Below, one piece after another: positions 42,931 through 54,850 of a stretch of 64,000 nt of DNA (position 1 is the stretch's first letter; every line of letters begins with the position of its first letter). Source of the DNA: Rhipicephalus microplus (Eukaryota; Arthropoda; Arachnida; Ixodida; Ixodidae); NCBI RefSeq assembly GCF_043290135.1, contig NC_134710.1, positions 255,613,592-255,677,591 on the forward strand, read 5' to 3'. A model generated the notes under the pieces. It was not told the origin of the DNA and ran no database searches. It saw only the letters and a list, made by a program, of their open reading frames with translations. Made by a program: the position numbers and the translations under genes.

Positions 42931-43440
42931 GTTTTAACTGGTCCGCTGAGGCCAATGCCAGTTTCGACCAGGTTAAATAACTACTTGTTGACCCACCGGT
43001 CATAAAAAGTACTGATAAGAATATTACGGTGGTGGTTAATACCGCTGCATCCAATGTCGGCATCGGAGCAGTGCTTCAACAACAGAGAGGAGATCAGCTG
43101 CTAAATGTTGCTTTTGCATCTAGAACATTGTCCCCGGCGGAACTCCGGTATTCATCAGCAGGGAAGCGCGAAGCTCTTGCTTATTTGCGGTAGAAAAATG
43201 GCATGTGTACCTTTGCGGTCGGCATTTTACATTATGGACTGACCACCAGGCTTTCGCTACTTTGCTGTCAGCTGGTGCGGTGCGGCGACGCCCCTAGCGA
43301 TTTTCTCAATGGTGCACCCGGCTGTTTTAACTTTTCTGTACAATATTTCAAAGGTGCCGATAATATTGTAGTGGATGCATTATTTCGGCTGCCAGCCCAG
43401 CTTCCACCAGCACAGGCGCCAGAAGAAGAGATAATTTCTT
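42931..43440 (+). pseudogene. Gypsy RNase H
   Basis: The frame contains VVNTAASNVGIGAVLQQQRG, where the family usually has aspartate in place of the asparagine, then LLNVAFASRTLSPAELRYSS and the end motif YFKGADNIVVDALFRLP. The latter normally shows serine before Arg-Leu. The frames shift near 43190 and 43290. Confidence 0.8.
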
Positions 43441-43539
43441 GAGTTGCTGCATGCTTAAATAAGGACGAGTTACAGGCAGCTACTGCTAATGATGGTACCT
43501 TCCAGCAGCTTATTCCATACATTGCTGATGGTTGGCCTC

Positions 43540-44818
43540 CAAAGAAGCATTTGACTTCAGAACTTGTGCCTTACTTTGCAGTTAAAGATGAACTGTCTTA
43601 TACCGATGGGCTCATTTTCCGTGGGGAACGTGTTACAGTTCCAAAAACTTGCAGGGGGCAAATAATTCAGGTAGTCCATGAGATCATCCGGACATAATTC
43701 GTACAAAGCAGCTGCTTCGTGACAGGCATTGGTTGCCATTCCTTGGCAAACAAGTAGAAAGTGCGGATTGGAACTGTTGCATCTGTCAGGCTGTCGACAA
43801 ATTGGAAATCTGTGCTTGCACCCCTGAAACCAGTTTCTTCTCCTGAGAAACCATGGGTGAAGTTGAGCATGAACATTATTGGTCCTCTTTCAAATGTTCC
43901 CTCAGATTGTCGCTTCGCAGTCACTTTGATTGACTATTACTCCAAATGGCCTGAAATTTGTTTCGTTCGAGACGTTTAGTCTGGTGCAGTCATCACCTTC
44001 TTGACTTCAATCTTCTGCCGTGAAGGTTTTCCAACATGCTTAGTAACAGACAACGGTCCCCAGTTTAAGTCTCATCAGTTTGAAACTTTTCTTTCCGAAC
44101 GAAGTATTCAACACCTCTGTTCTTCCAACTACTATCCTCAAGTGAATGCGCAGGTTGAGCGGTTCAACAGGGTCCTGGAAAGGGTTAGCCGTCGCCAAGT
44201 AACGGTGACAAAAACTCCTTCGTTTATTTTCTATTTCAATAAAAAAACAGGGTCCTGAAACACTACATTCAACTAGCCCAACTAAAGCGATGTCCTCTAA
44301 AGAAGGCAATTACGGAGTACTTCAACGCTGACCGTTTTTCTGCTCAGGCAACTACGAGATCGTCTCCCGCGACGTTGCTTCATAGACGTGAACATCACAC
44401 AGTGCTTGACATAACTGATCTGCCGTTGCCTTCTTCTTTGAAGTCATTTTCGGACAATACCACAAGGACGCGAGTTTTTCATAGGCAGAACTACGTTAAG
44501 AATTATGTCGATCAGAAGCGAGGAGCCAAACCTTCAGTCATTCAGGTTGGCCATAGAGTCAAAGTACGTGTTCCAGGGAAAAAGCACAAGTACAGAGGTC
44601 CGTTCACATTTGTGTTGGCAGTGGGATCCCAGGCATTTAAGGTCAGTGATAGATCGGTTTGTAATGATTCTAAACTTGTAATCGCCTATTTCGAACGGGA
44701 ACGAACTTCATGCTTGCACTTTTCAATACCTTTGCAGAACCAGCCGCAATACTCTGCCTCGGTTCTACGATGGGTTTCTATCCCTATTTCGGCAGCATCA
44801 CAGTCTCCCCCTGGGGGA
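43540..44818 (+). pseudogene. Gypsy integrase and C-terminal domain
   Basis: The zinc-binding N-terminus lies near 43660-43800 with HPDIIRTKQLLRDRHW and DWNCCICQ in shifted frames. The core has PWVKLSMNIIGPLSNV, where the first catalytic aspartate is asparagine, then VTLIDYYSKWPE, TCLVTDNGPQFKSHQF with the second aspartate, and NAQVERFNRVLERV with the glutamate. The C-terminal part at 44375-44824 has VIQVGHRVKVRVPGKKHKYR and GPFTFVLAVGSQAFKVSD, a chromatin-facing tail. Several stops, one at 43978, break it. Confidence 0.85.
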
Positions 44819-45164
44819 TGTTAGGGTGTAAACACAGAAGATATATGTGTCATAACATTCTTCGAAAATTGTATAAGGTTATAATAGTTGCTTATGTGCG
44901 ATTAATCATTGTATGAGAACCTTAAAGCCACATGTCCTCCTCTTTTTAGGGGAGGGAAGATGATGTGGTGTTTCGGTTTCTTCATGGTTGCCAGATTTAG
45001 TTTCATGTAAAGTATTTTCACCCTCAGAGGCGCTACCCTGGGTATATATGCGCGGCATTGTATATAATAAAAGAGTTCCTACTTGTCGACCAGCTGCTGC
45101 GTATTTTTTGTTGGCGGGCGCTTCAGCGCCGTGCCCTGTGGTTTTCGAGCAGCACGGTACTACA
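44819..45164 (+). repeat. 3' LTR
   Basis: The 346-bp repeat starts TGTTAGGGTG after the purine-rich tract and ends GGTACTACA, giving TG...CA ends. It holds a TATA-like gtatataataaaa near 45060. Confidence 0.8.
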
Positions 45165-48100
45165 ATACCCAAGTCAAAAGAGCAAGTTAAGGAGACATGC
45201 AATATGAAAAAAAATGTTGCCATATTAGTAGCCCAGAGAAAAGAATTTTCATTGTGTTTATATGCCTTTATGTTGATTTCGAGGATGTAACCAATTTTTT
45301 AATGAATTGCACTCCTTTCGTTTTGCGCCATGATGATGTGTAAAGGTTTTCCCACTAGGCCTTCATGATTCTGAGCCGTTAATAACTCGCATGGCTCTAC
45401 ATTAACTATGTAATGCAAATAACTATGAAAAAAGTGGGTAAAAGACATTTTACTAAACAAAAAAGAATTGTAAAGAGAAACCATTTTGAATCATCAGCTC
45501 ATATTAACTGCTTGCTTTAGGTTTGTAACAACTGTTCTGGTGATATTGAGTTTTAAAGAAAGTACTTGAACACTTCACACGTTAAAAAATGTGTGGGGAA
45601 AATATACTTTCAATTTGCTATCAAAAGTACCCAAAACATGATTTCCAAACTCGAGAAGTTGCCCATAAGTAGATCGTGAGAAAAATATGTTATAAAGGTA
45701 TAAGTAAGAGGTCGTCTCTGCCGAAAAATATAGGTTTTTAAGATGATTCTTTTCCATCATGGGAGCTTGGCAATCGTGGTTATTTTGAGCATATGGGTAT
45801 AGTGAAATCCTCGTACAAAATGCAATAGGAGACAGCGTCTCTCATAATCATATAGTGGTTTTGGGACGTTAAACCCCACATATCAATCAAGGAGACAGCC
45901 AGGGGACTATATCAGCGGAACTTCAACAAATGAGCTTTTCTTTACTTTTTGGTAGTCAGCTTGTGCTTTTTAAAAGCAATTTTTACCTATTTCTAGTTTC
46001 ATTAAAAGTTTCACTTTTTTGTCGACAAAGTAGAGACGCTGAACTTGTGAAACCAAATAAAACCGGAAATACGTGATTTTGAAAAAATCCATATTTCGGC
46101 TTGCATCTCTCCTTAAGAGCACATATGCAGAGTAAGCTTCGGACCACCGAAAGACGCTTTCTGGTGCACAGTATTAAACATAAAAAAACATGGTGCGCTG
46201 GTATAGCAAAGAAGAAATTGTTACAGTCTGCGGGCATGTTTTACGTAAATGAAGATGAAAAAGGAACGAAAAAGAGCAATATTGGGGTTGTTTGATATAC
46301 AAATTTTATAACAACAGTAAGTTATGTTTTTCTAAACCAACACCACTGTTACCTTCTATACAAGTATTTATAGTCTATACCGGTAGGGATGCATGTAGTT
46401 GAGAGGCAGCGAAGTGTGTTCACAAAATGCTCTCTGACCGCGACATACTCTTCTGCAAGCGGCAATCGGCTTGTATCATTCATGTTCGCTGAAGACCACT
46501 TTAATTGAAGTGTGCTTCCCCTAGATACACCTAGCTTGCCCACTTTATTCCGGCGTTACACCCATAACATAGTAAAAAGGACCTGCCATGCCAATATGAC
46601 ACCATGCATCATTCATTGGGGTAATATAAAGACAAAACCGATTTTTCAAGTATTCATAAACAGCAGTTTTTTAACACCGAAAACACAACTCGTACCGTGA
46701 GAGAACGCTTGGAAAGCAATAAAATGCACTAAAAATACGCTGGCCGGGACGTCATTTTAAAATAGCTGTGATTTCATAGAGTTTAACGGCGTATACTGGT
46801 TCACACATGAACCTAAAGGTAAGAATGAAATACATTGTCTTCCTAATAGGCTGTAGAGTTACGATGCCAAGTTTCATGAAATTTCATTGAGAAATTGATG
46901 GCAAAATGTGAGAAATACACTAAGAAATCTGTGATGTCATGCGTGAAGATTTCGGTACAAAACCTAAAGATGAAACTCTGACCTTAACTTTCCTTTTTCT
47001 TGATAAATACATGCTTGTGAAATAAATAACCTTAACGTTGTTAGGGTACAATCAAACTAGGCCAATTAGTAGCTTTGCTTGGATGTCCTGTTGGCAAAGG
47101 GATTCCGAATTTCTTGCCAAGTGTCTCAACCCTTTTGGTGATCATCTCAAATGCAACAAAAAATTTGCCAATTTAACCAATTGAACAGCTTACTGTTGGT
47201 CACGTTCATGAGAAAAATATCGTCACGTGGAAGTTTTCTACCGGTACTCATCCGAATGTGTTTTGTCGGATATTTTATTCAGAGAATACTGTTTGCAGAT
47301 CATGAAAAGTGCAGTTCGTCGCGAAACCGGGAGGCGTGTAATCGAAGTTCCACTGATTTTACATTAATAACCGCTTAAACTTTTATATTTTACAGAAAAA
47401 TCTATTGAAAAAAGCATTTTGGTACCAATGGAGACTCATTTTGCATATTGTGGTGCTTTGATGAAAAATCATTGTCAACCTCAATTGAAATCATATAAAC
47501 AGTTCCCATAATAGAAGTTCTATCACTACACTTTTTTCTTTATTTTAAGAGAAAATAATTCTGGGCTTTTTCATTCATGGCAATAGGTAGCAACTTCAAT
47601 GAAGAAGCTACCAAATGGGAAAACATCAGAGAGTGAGAAGTGAAACCAGTTCATGCAATACATGAACAAGTATTTGAGTATTATTCATCTGAATGCTGTA
47701 CTAGAAATATTCTTAACATTAATGACCTTTATAGTTATTCACAGATTCAATAGAAAGTCTGCAAATACCTAGCTGCAATTTTTCACGACAGCAGCACTCA
47801 CAAAAAATGGTGCGCATAACCACCCGCGAGGTCTTCCTACTTGAACTGACGAACTGAATGAACTGCAATAGTCCCACTTAAGATCTTATCTATCAAAACA
47901 TATTGTATAGAAGGAATATTCCGACTGAAGAAAGGGCAGAGCAAGATGTTCAGAACAAAAATTAAAGATACAATAAGAATTTATTTATCCCCTGCTTTTG
48001 GGGCCCAAGCTCATTAGGCCTTCGAGCAAGGGCATCCACGTCGATTTCTGCTGGTGCTGGCGGGGCACTCTGGACTTGGGTGGGTGACCTGAGCGCAACG

Positions 48101-49290
48101 GCCGACCCGGGCCTTGTCCCAGGTACGGTACTCGCCAGTCATGGCCTAACAATCAGAGTAGGTATAAATATTCCATTCTGGGCCCAACACAGATCGCTTT
48201 ACTTCATTTTTGGCCGTAAAAAACAGCGTAAAACGTACGAGGATACAGAAACAGTAGACATAGCTCTCAATGTGTACTGTTTCACTGTGTTTTTATGTTT
48301 TTTGGGGATGTTCTTTTTCTAGGTAACAATGTACAACTCGCTCAAACCAAGGTCCGGCTTACCTCAGGATGGATAGCCAGCAGAGGCTTTTTCGTATGAT
48401 AGGTCAGGGCTTGGGTGGCCCACTCATCGGGCTCATGATGGAAAGGCTGTGCACCTCCTGGCACTGGCACCTCGTCTCTGCCCTCCGTGCACGTGTAGCG
48501 AAAATTCGTAGTTCTGTCTGGGCAAGTGCCCATAGGTGCTAGCGATACCCATCCGGTTCAGCGGGCGCGTCGTGGTCTTGGAATCGAAGATGTGCATGGC
48601 TTCACTGGGCGCCGGCGCTGTACAGAAAGTTTCCCAAGTCGTCGTGCAGACTATTATACGTTGCCATTGTTGAGCATGCGGGCTTGAAGGGGTCATCTCT
48701 GCCGTAGTCTAGGCTGTAGGCAATGGCGGCTGTGGCCACATCCACTGACCCAACTGAGCCCAGCTCATTACCTATTAAGGGACAAACCGCAATCGTCCAA
48801 TCAAAGAGAAACCCCGCTCATCCTATAAAATGCAGCCGCGACAGAGCAACACAGCGCGTGCATGCCTGGCATACCCAACAACGCCTGCTTGTGCTTGTTT
48901 GTTTGATTCCCTATATAAATGGCATGTACCCACTTTGGGGTACAGGCCAAGAATGCATTGTAAAGACTGTTAAATATTATTTAGGTAAGCTATTCACTTG
49001 AAAACCAAAAATAAAGAAAGAAAACGGAATATTATGTAAAATATTCATTTTAACTACAAACTTTCTGCTTTTCAGCATGTATTCAAGACTGCTGTAGTAA
49101 CCTGATAGGAACAATTTTGAAAACTTAGGTTTTACCCTAATAAAATGACGAATATTTTGGTATACCAGATTGAATTGTATTTGTTGAATAGCTTTAATGA
49201 AATTACGCACGGAATCATAGACATCCGTGTGACAGTTTCCCAAGCCTTAAGCACTGAAGCTTAAAGCATTTCCCTCGGATAAGTTCAAGC
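45165..49290. other. AT-rich intergenic DNA
   Basis: Apart from the SINE end at 45838-45892, no gene or element could be recognised in about 4.1 kb. Short frames are present but encode nothing familiar. A G/C-richer block at about 47990-48160, resumed at 48330-48800, contains a 260-base minus frame (48433-48696) of unknown identity. A phrase at 48900-48950 (tacccactttggggtac) looks like a dispersed repeat end, but no second copy is in the window. Confidence 0.55.
45838..45892 (+). mobile_element. SINE 3' end fragment
   Basis: The phrases tctctcataatcatatagt, ggttttgggacgtta and cccacatatcaatcaa match the reverse complement of the SINE tail at 36684-36755. The tRNA-like head and body are absent, so this is a 5'-truncated copy in the opposite orientation. 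Confidence 0.8.
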
Positions 49291-49299
49291 CTATTTTTG

Positions 49300-50172
49300 C
49301 AAAAGGAGTAACCAGAATTGAGGCATTGATTGTGACGGAAACTCCAACGCAATCTTGGCAAGAAGTCGGAATGGACCTATTCACTCACAGGAGACACAAC
49401 TAGTTCCTAGTGATAGATTATCGTTCTTGCTACCCTGAAGATGCATCTACGTGCGAAGCACGAACTCTGAGGCGATCATCAGTGCGGTCAAGAGCATTTT
49501 CACTTCTTCCGGCAGCCACACAGTTGCACGAAGCAATAATGAACCACAGTTCACTTCACATGCACTCGCCACTTTTGCGAAGCACTATGGCTTCAAACAC
49601 ATCACCTCAAGTCCAAACTACCCGCAGTCTAACGGGAAAGTTGAGAGGATGGTGCGCACAGTTGAGGAATTGTTTGAGAAACCAGATCTTTTTCTAGCAC
49701 TCCTGCTTTACAGAGACACTGCAGGCGCCACAGGTTTTAGCACAGCGCAGCTCCTCATTGGCCGTAGCCTGCGAACCAGACCTCCCAAGCTGGCGGATCG
49801 CCTCCAACCTCACTGGCCTGAGCCCGAAGTTATTAAGTGCCAAGACGAGCAGATAAGAAGACGAGTGAAGAAAGACTTCGATCGTCGTCGTGCCGCGACT
49901 CTCTTTCCTCCGCTGGAGCGGGGAGACATGGTGTGGGTTCGAGACGTCAAAAAAAAAAAAAAAACGGCGTACGTTTTCAGCTCAGCCTCCAAGCCTCGCT
50001 CGTACGTCGTGGAAACACCTTACGTGGTGCTTGTGCTAATAGAATACATCTAGTGCCTTATTCGGATCCAACAACGAGCCAAGTCGATGAGTTAGCTTCC
50101 GGGGAAAACAAGACAGGAAGAGTGAGCCACTTTTACAGACGCTACGGGAACAGCAACACGACAAGTCTTTAA
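49300..50172 (+). pseudogene. Gypsy integrase fragment, another lineage
   Basis: The sequence shows IVTETPTQSWQEVGMDLF near 49330 with a possible first aspartate, FLVIDYRSCYPE, then, after frame changes, ARSNNEPQFTSHALATFAKH where the second catalytic aspartate is asparagine, and NYPQSNGKVERMVRTVEELF with the glutamate. GFSTAQLLIGRSLRTRPPKL and LERGDMVWVRDVKKKK follow. A frameshift lies at an A run near 49950, and VPYSDPTTSQVDELA and RRYGNSNTTSL end the frame. The upstream pol genes are absent. Confidence 0.85.
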
Positions 50173-50278
50173 AGAAGGTGGAGTTAGAGTCAGCAGGATA
50201 GGTCGTCGAAGTAAGATTCCGAAAAGACTTCACTTGTGATGTGATGGGTTTCATTGTGTGCTTATCTCAGAGGAGAGA

Positions 50279-50400
50279 TGTAAAGGGCACTATGCGACAT
50301 GCACTCTATATATGGGGTGTTCGAATAAAGCTAGAGGGATTCGTTCGGTCAATTGGCCTCCGGCTCACTGATGTAGATGCGCTTAACGTCGGTATGCATA
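50279..50400 (+). repeat. Likely start of a Gypsy 3' LTR
   Basis: TGTAAAGGGCACT follows a purine tract (cagaggagaga) about 100 bp after the integrase stop. A TATA-like ctatatatgggg and aataaag come next, as expected inside an LTR. The end is not defined and there is no partner copy. Confidence 0.5.
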
Positions 50401-51911
50401 TTGCATCGTACATGGCAGCGCATCATACGAATGGTGTCTCTAGAAGGGTGATCGTGCATTTTCTCATACACAGCGTACGTACAATGAGCACTGGAGAGGC
50501 GAGAAGAAAGGCAACCTTGCGCGCGGCTCGTTCGTCAAAGCGACCGCCAACCCCGTAGGCTCTGCAGTAGAAGCAAATTGCGATATCAGTTTAGGCCCAT
50601 ACGAGCTCTGTGGTTTCTGCTTTTGTGATCAAGCTAACGTGGTCTTCAGCCACCCCGCAGTACCGCACACATGAGAAGACGCCAAGCAAGCACGACAGCC
50701 ACACGAAGCCTACAGTTCGTAAGAAAGGCCGGGCAGTAAGACGCCGTGATATAATGAGTAAAGGTGGCTTTGTGAATTTGCGAAGGATGTTTTGGGGAAA
50801 GTTCACCTGTTCTTTCTTACTTTTTTTTCAGAAGCTATCTGTCATGCTCCTTTATTTTACCCCTTCTGTCTTGCACGTTGTAGATTGGACGGAATCCACC
50901 CATGCATGCATACCTTAAGTCGCCAGGTGCTGCGCCGTACTCCCTGCAATGCTGCAGACATTAGGCGCCATTTTCCTCTTCTAATTACTACCACCACCAC
51001 CAGTTCACTCACTAAAACTTGCGATCTTTGCCTGATGCGCGAAGTTGCGTCGGCAGTCCGCTTCCAGACAGACCACAGGCATCGCTAATGGGCCAGTTGA
51101 ACACGATCCTCACCAACTTTCCGAAAAATATTTCGCATTAAGATTCAATACACGCACCAGAATGCTCGATTACGGCCGAAAAGGAAGCCATTTCTCGGAA
51201 AATGCCACAGTCAGATGCGTCCATCGATCAGTCATTACTGGGGATGCTTCAGTTGCCGAGCTTGAGCACCCAAACGACATGGCGATTCGGTGAGCGTAGT
51301 TACAGTGGAATTGACCCGTAAGCTCAGAATTGTACTGCCCGTGCGCTGCGTTGAGCTGTGTTACAGACTCTTTATAATCAATACTGCAAATCTTATAATC
51401 AACATTTGCGGTGCACTTACATTCCTGTAGTCTGACGAGGCTCAAGGGAAGTTTCACATACGTATATTACATTCTGTTCGCATTATCCAGAAAATCCTCA
51501 GTTGAAGTTATTCAACTACTAAAATTGACCATGAGGCTTGTTTGAATGGCATTTACTTATTACTCAGGTGAAAACCCAAAATACACAATCAATGGGATAC
51601 ATGAAAGACACATTACGCCAGGTGCCGTCGTGGGCCTTTCTTGCGTTCTATTTGTTCTCTATCATAGAAATTATATCCTTTTTATACAGCATTGTTTGAC
51701 CACCCACCGGCCGACACGTCAGCACCATATTCACTGAATGGAGCGGACCAGCTAAAAAATAACTATTTGCAAGACATCTCTGTTGGGAACCATATGCTAC
51801 GCTGTGTTTTATTCGGTTTGCCATTTATTTGCTACGTGCACTGCTTCATCGTACAGTTTCTTGGCACTCTCAAGGTTTTCGAGAAAATCGGCCAAGGCCG
51901 ATAGGCTTGGC
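50401..51911. other. Intergenic DNA without a recognisable gene
   Basis: Several short frames are open, including a basic one at 50610-50918, but none shows a known domain. The sequence is of mixed composition and could contain more of the LTR in its first part. Confidence 0.5.
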
Positions 51912-51914
51912 TTA

Positions 51915-54372
51915 AGGCGCCTTTACACTAGCGAGACACGGCACCGATTTGGGCCTGCCGATTGTGTTCGAGTCTTTTGTCATATGTTCGTTCCACTCAC
52001 ACTACAATGATGCGAACAGCCTGCCAATTGTCAACGGCATGCCTGGTCGGCGTCTCTCTGTGCTCGCGGCCTGTTGTCTGCCGATACTTTGGTCACACGG
52101 GAAGCGCATGCGGCGACACTGAGCAGACTCGCGTGGTGGTGGGGTGGTAGAGATTAGGAGAAGGGGGAAGACACTGAAGGTGAAGTGGGGCAGCCACCCG
52201 GCTGTGATGAATTGGCTTATATTTGGATGGCTTTCAACAGACCCGCATCGTTTCGGCAACTCCTGAAAGTACGGCTTTAAAGTTATCGGTGTTGCGTTCA
52301 TGCGGGTAAGTTATGCCCAACTATGCTCGTTTGGGGGAAAATTTAAAAAAAGCCGATGCTGTCACAGTGTCGAATGTTTGCGTTTAAGCAGTGGGATGTG
52401 TGTATGGCGGCGAATAAACAAAGATGGAACCTAAAGTGGTCAAAGTAGGTAGGGTAAACGGGCTGAGTGATTTTTATTTGTCTCTGCGAAGTATATGAGT
52501 CTCATTCTTGGGGTCCTACACTGGGTTATGTTACTGCAACTCGTATATAAGAAGAGCTTTAGCGACTAACTAGTAACGTTCTTCCAGGTATCGGTACGAC
52601 GATACACAATCTGGTGATAAGTTGGGCAATTATTTTTGTTTTGCACTTTAGTGCCACATACGACATCAAAACTTGGCCTTCCTAACTGAGTTGCGTGAAA
52701 AAAAAAACCGGACAACCATGCTCTGACCTATCATTGCATTCTAGAGAGTGCAGCTGCGCTACTTTGTTTGGTGATAAGGTAGTCCAAACTAGATTGAGGG
52801 AAAAGGTAGCGTGGGAACTTGAAGAGGCGTATTTCATCAACACAAAGCTGGTGATTCGTGTATCGCGAAGCCCTCCGTTATGTTACTTGCCGCTGAGGTA
52901 GGTTTTCTGGAGGTGTACCATTGATACAATCTGACTGCTCATTTAATCTTTGCTTTCACTGCACATGTTCTCGTAACCACGTATATAAGTCTGTTTACTT
53001 CAATAAAGACTTCTTTCCTTTGTACTTCATTTTTTCCGCGCAACTCTGTTAAGAAGAATTACCAAATCGCCCAGCAGTCCGTGCTTATCAAAACCTAATG
53101 GTGAGATCTTCCAAAAACGGATAAAAATATTCGAGAGATGAGCTACATTGCGATGTAAGATGCAGCCATACGCAAATAAAGATGTTCGCGGCAGCTATCA
53201 ATGCATGACAAGTAGTCAGTGTAAATAGAAAATGATGCGCGTTATTCTATCAAGCTCAACTTCTACTTAGTTGTGAAGATCCATCTTTTATGGCTCACTG
53301 CCAATTGGAAACCACGTTTTTCTTCTCCTTTTCGCTCATCTGCCCTACCTGTGGAACTGTCTATCTCGGGGTACGCAGCGGCTTCCCCACCACCCCTCAG
53401 GCACAGGAAAGCACACAAAAAGTTAGCAGAGGAAAAAACTTCAGGCATGCTCCCTGCTCTACCATTGTCTCCCTCGGGCTACACGCACCGCACTGCCCCC
53501 GCTATAATCCATGGTAACCAGGGACGGGGGTGGTGGCCACAATAGGGAAGCGAACAAAAGACCTGGGTTGGCTCTCTAAATACCTATTCAGACACCGTGG
53601 AAGCCTTTGAGAGGGCGTTCTTATCTCCCCTAAGATTACCCCTTTTGTGATCGTTTGAAGCAAAGACATGGGGCGAATTTTCGCTCAGCCGCCGATCTCC
53701 CGACGACACGCGGACGACAGGTCTACGGATGCGTTTTGCTGGAGTTGGAGGGGCTGCTTATAAGAGGAGGAAAAAAAGAAAAGTGAGCCCTCTAACTGTC
53801 TGCATCAGGGTGCGACACCTCAACAGTAGCTCGCAAGGGATGGGGGTGAGGAGGGATTAAAAGGATAGGATTAAAAGTATATATATAGTGAAAGATGCGC
53901 TGGGACAGAGAGCGAAGACACATCGAGGGATAAGAGAGATAGCAAGGATGGAAACACGGTCACAGGATTCCGAGGACGGCGCACCACTTGCGAGAGCTCT
54001 TGTCGGCGTCAGGAAATGGCGTAGGGCAAGTCCAGTAGGTCAGAGCAACGCTGTCGTCAGAGATCGGCGCCAGGAGATGACGTAGGGCCAGCCCTGTCGA
54101 CCAGAGTTACGCTAACGTCAGAGATCGCGAGGGCACAACCGGTCGGCAAGGAATCCAGCGAGCGAGTCCCCATAGGGTTTTCGGTCTCTCATCATGTTAC
54201 ACTACGACGACATGCTGTCTTTTGAGGCGTCGTCGTCGTCGTCGGCCTAGTGTGAACAGAGGGTCTGGCGCCTTCGTCGGCAGGCGACTCGTCAACCGAT
54301 GGTTTGCGCCTGCCTCGTGTCTCCGGCGGGATCATGTTAAGGTCATGTCGCTCTAGTAGTGTAAACGCGCCT
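51915..54372 (-). mobile_element. PIF/Harbinger-like TIR element, copy 1 (large)
   Basis: The ends AGGCGCCTTTACACTAG (left) and, reversed, AGGCGCGTTTACACTA (right) form terminal inverted repeats. Both sides are flanked by TTA (51912-51914 and 54373-54375). TWA 3-bp target duplications and G/C-rich TIRs fit PIF/Harbinger or Tourist-like elements. The right-hand part (about 53440-54372) is the reverse complement of copy 3 at 58754-59260, with phrases such as gcgaaaattcgccc and ccgaaaaccc shared. The middle, about 52150-53250, is missing from copy 3 and holds a possible Penelope-like remnant, so the size is partly due to a later insertion. No transposase can be recognised. Confidence 0.72.
52690..53030 (+). 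pseudogene. Possible Penelope-like element 3' remnant
   Basis: The frame LREKVAWELEEAYFINTKL, followed after a shift by RPSVMLLAAE, and the preceding SRECSCATLFGDKVV resemble the C-terminal end of GIY-YIG-type endonucleases seen in Penelope-like elements. A TATA-like cgtatataagt and aataaagac follow at 52980-53010. The similarity is short and rests on recollection of the family, so the call is tentative. Confidence 0.3.
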
Positions 54373-54376
54373 TTAA

Positions 54377-54598
54377 AGGCACGTTTACACTAGAGCGACA
54401 CGACACTGACATGACCCGAAGGAATTGGCCAACGAAAGACTGTCAACACGAGAAGTCGCGGGCGGAGCCTTCGAGAGACCATCGGCACACTGCTTGTGTC
54501 TTTGCCGTGTGCATAGGCCGACGACAAGAGAAAAGACACTCCGAAAGACAGTTCGCGGACCAAAATCGGTGTCGTGTCTCTCTAGTGTAAACGCCCCT
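54377..54598. mobile_element. PIF/Harbinger-like MITE, copy 2 (222 bp)
   Basis: The ends AGGCACGTTTACACTAGAG and, reversed, AGGGGCGTTTACACTAGAG are inverted repeats, and the element is flanked by TAA (54374-54376 and 54599-54601). It keeps only the two ends of the family and a short middle (attggccaacgaaagactgt, also found in copy 3). It sits directly against copy 1, with its target duplication overlapping that of copy 1 in the sequence TTTAA. Confidence 0.8.
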
Positions 54599-54661
54599 TA
54601 ACGGTCCCGAAGTGGGAGTCGCCCACTGCGTGCTAACGCACCCCTTGCAGGACCACAATAA

Positions 54662-54850
54662 AGTTTCGCAACCAACCAACCGACCGACCGACCGACCGAC
54701 CGACCGACCGACCGACCGACCGACCGACCGACCGACCGACAGACCGACCAGCTAGCCAGCCACAGCCACAGCCACAGCCACAACCACAACCACAACAACA
54801 AGAACAAGAACAAGAACAACAATAATGATAATGATAATATATTAACTATT
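54662..54850. repeat. Compound microsatellite
   Basis: The run starts with (ACCG)n from about 54671 to 54748, then (CCACAG)n, (CCACAA)n, (AACAAG)n and (ATAATG)n. Each motif differs from the previous one by one or two bases, suggesting stepwise growth. A minus-strand frame of repeated Ser-Val-Gly-Arg comes only from this array. Confidence 0.93.

Larger units (their letters stand above)
40365..45164 (+). mobile_element. Ty3/Gypsy element, plus strand, decayed
   Basis: A 5' LTR part (to about 40497) and a full 3' LTR (44819-45164) share gcattgtatataataaaa, cttgtcgacca and ggcgcttcagcgccgtgccc. Between them are gag with zinc knuckles, protease, RT, RNase H and integrase, all with frame breaks. 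The 5' LTR is cut by the LINE to its left. A polypurine-like stretch, ccccctggggga, precedes the 3' LTR. Catalytic changes in the protease, RT and integrase show that it is dead. It represents a third Gypsy lineage in the window. Confidence 0.87.
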
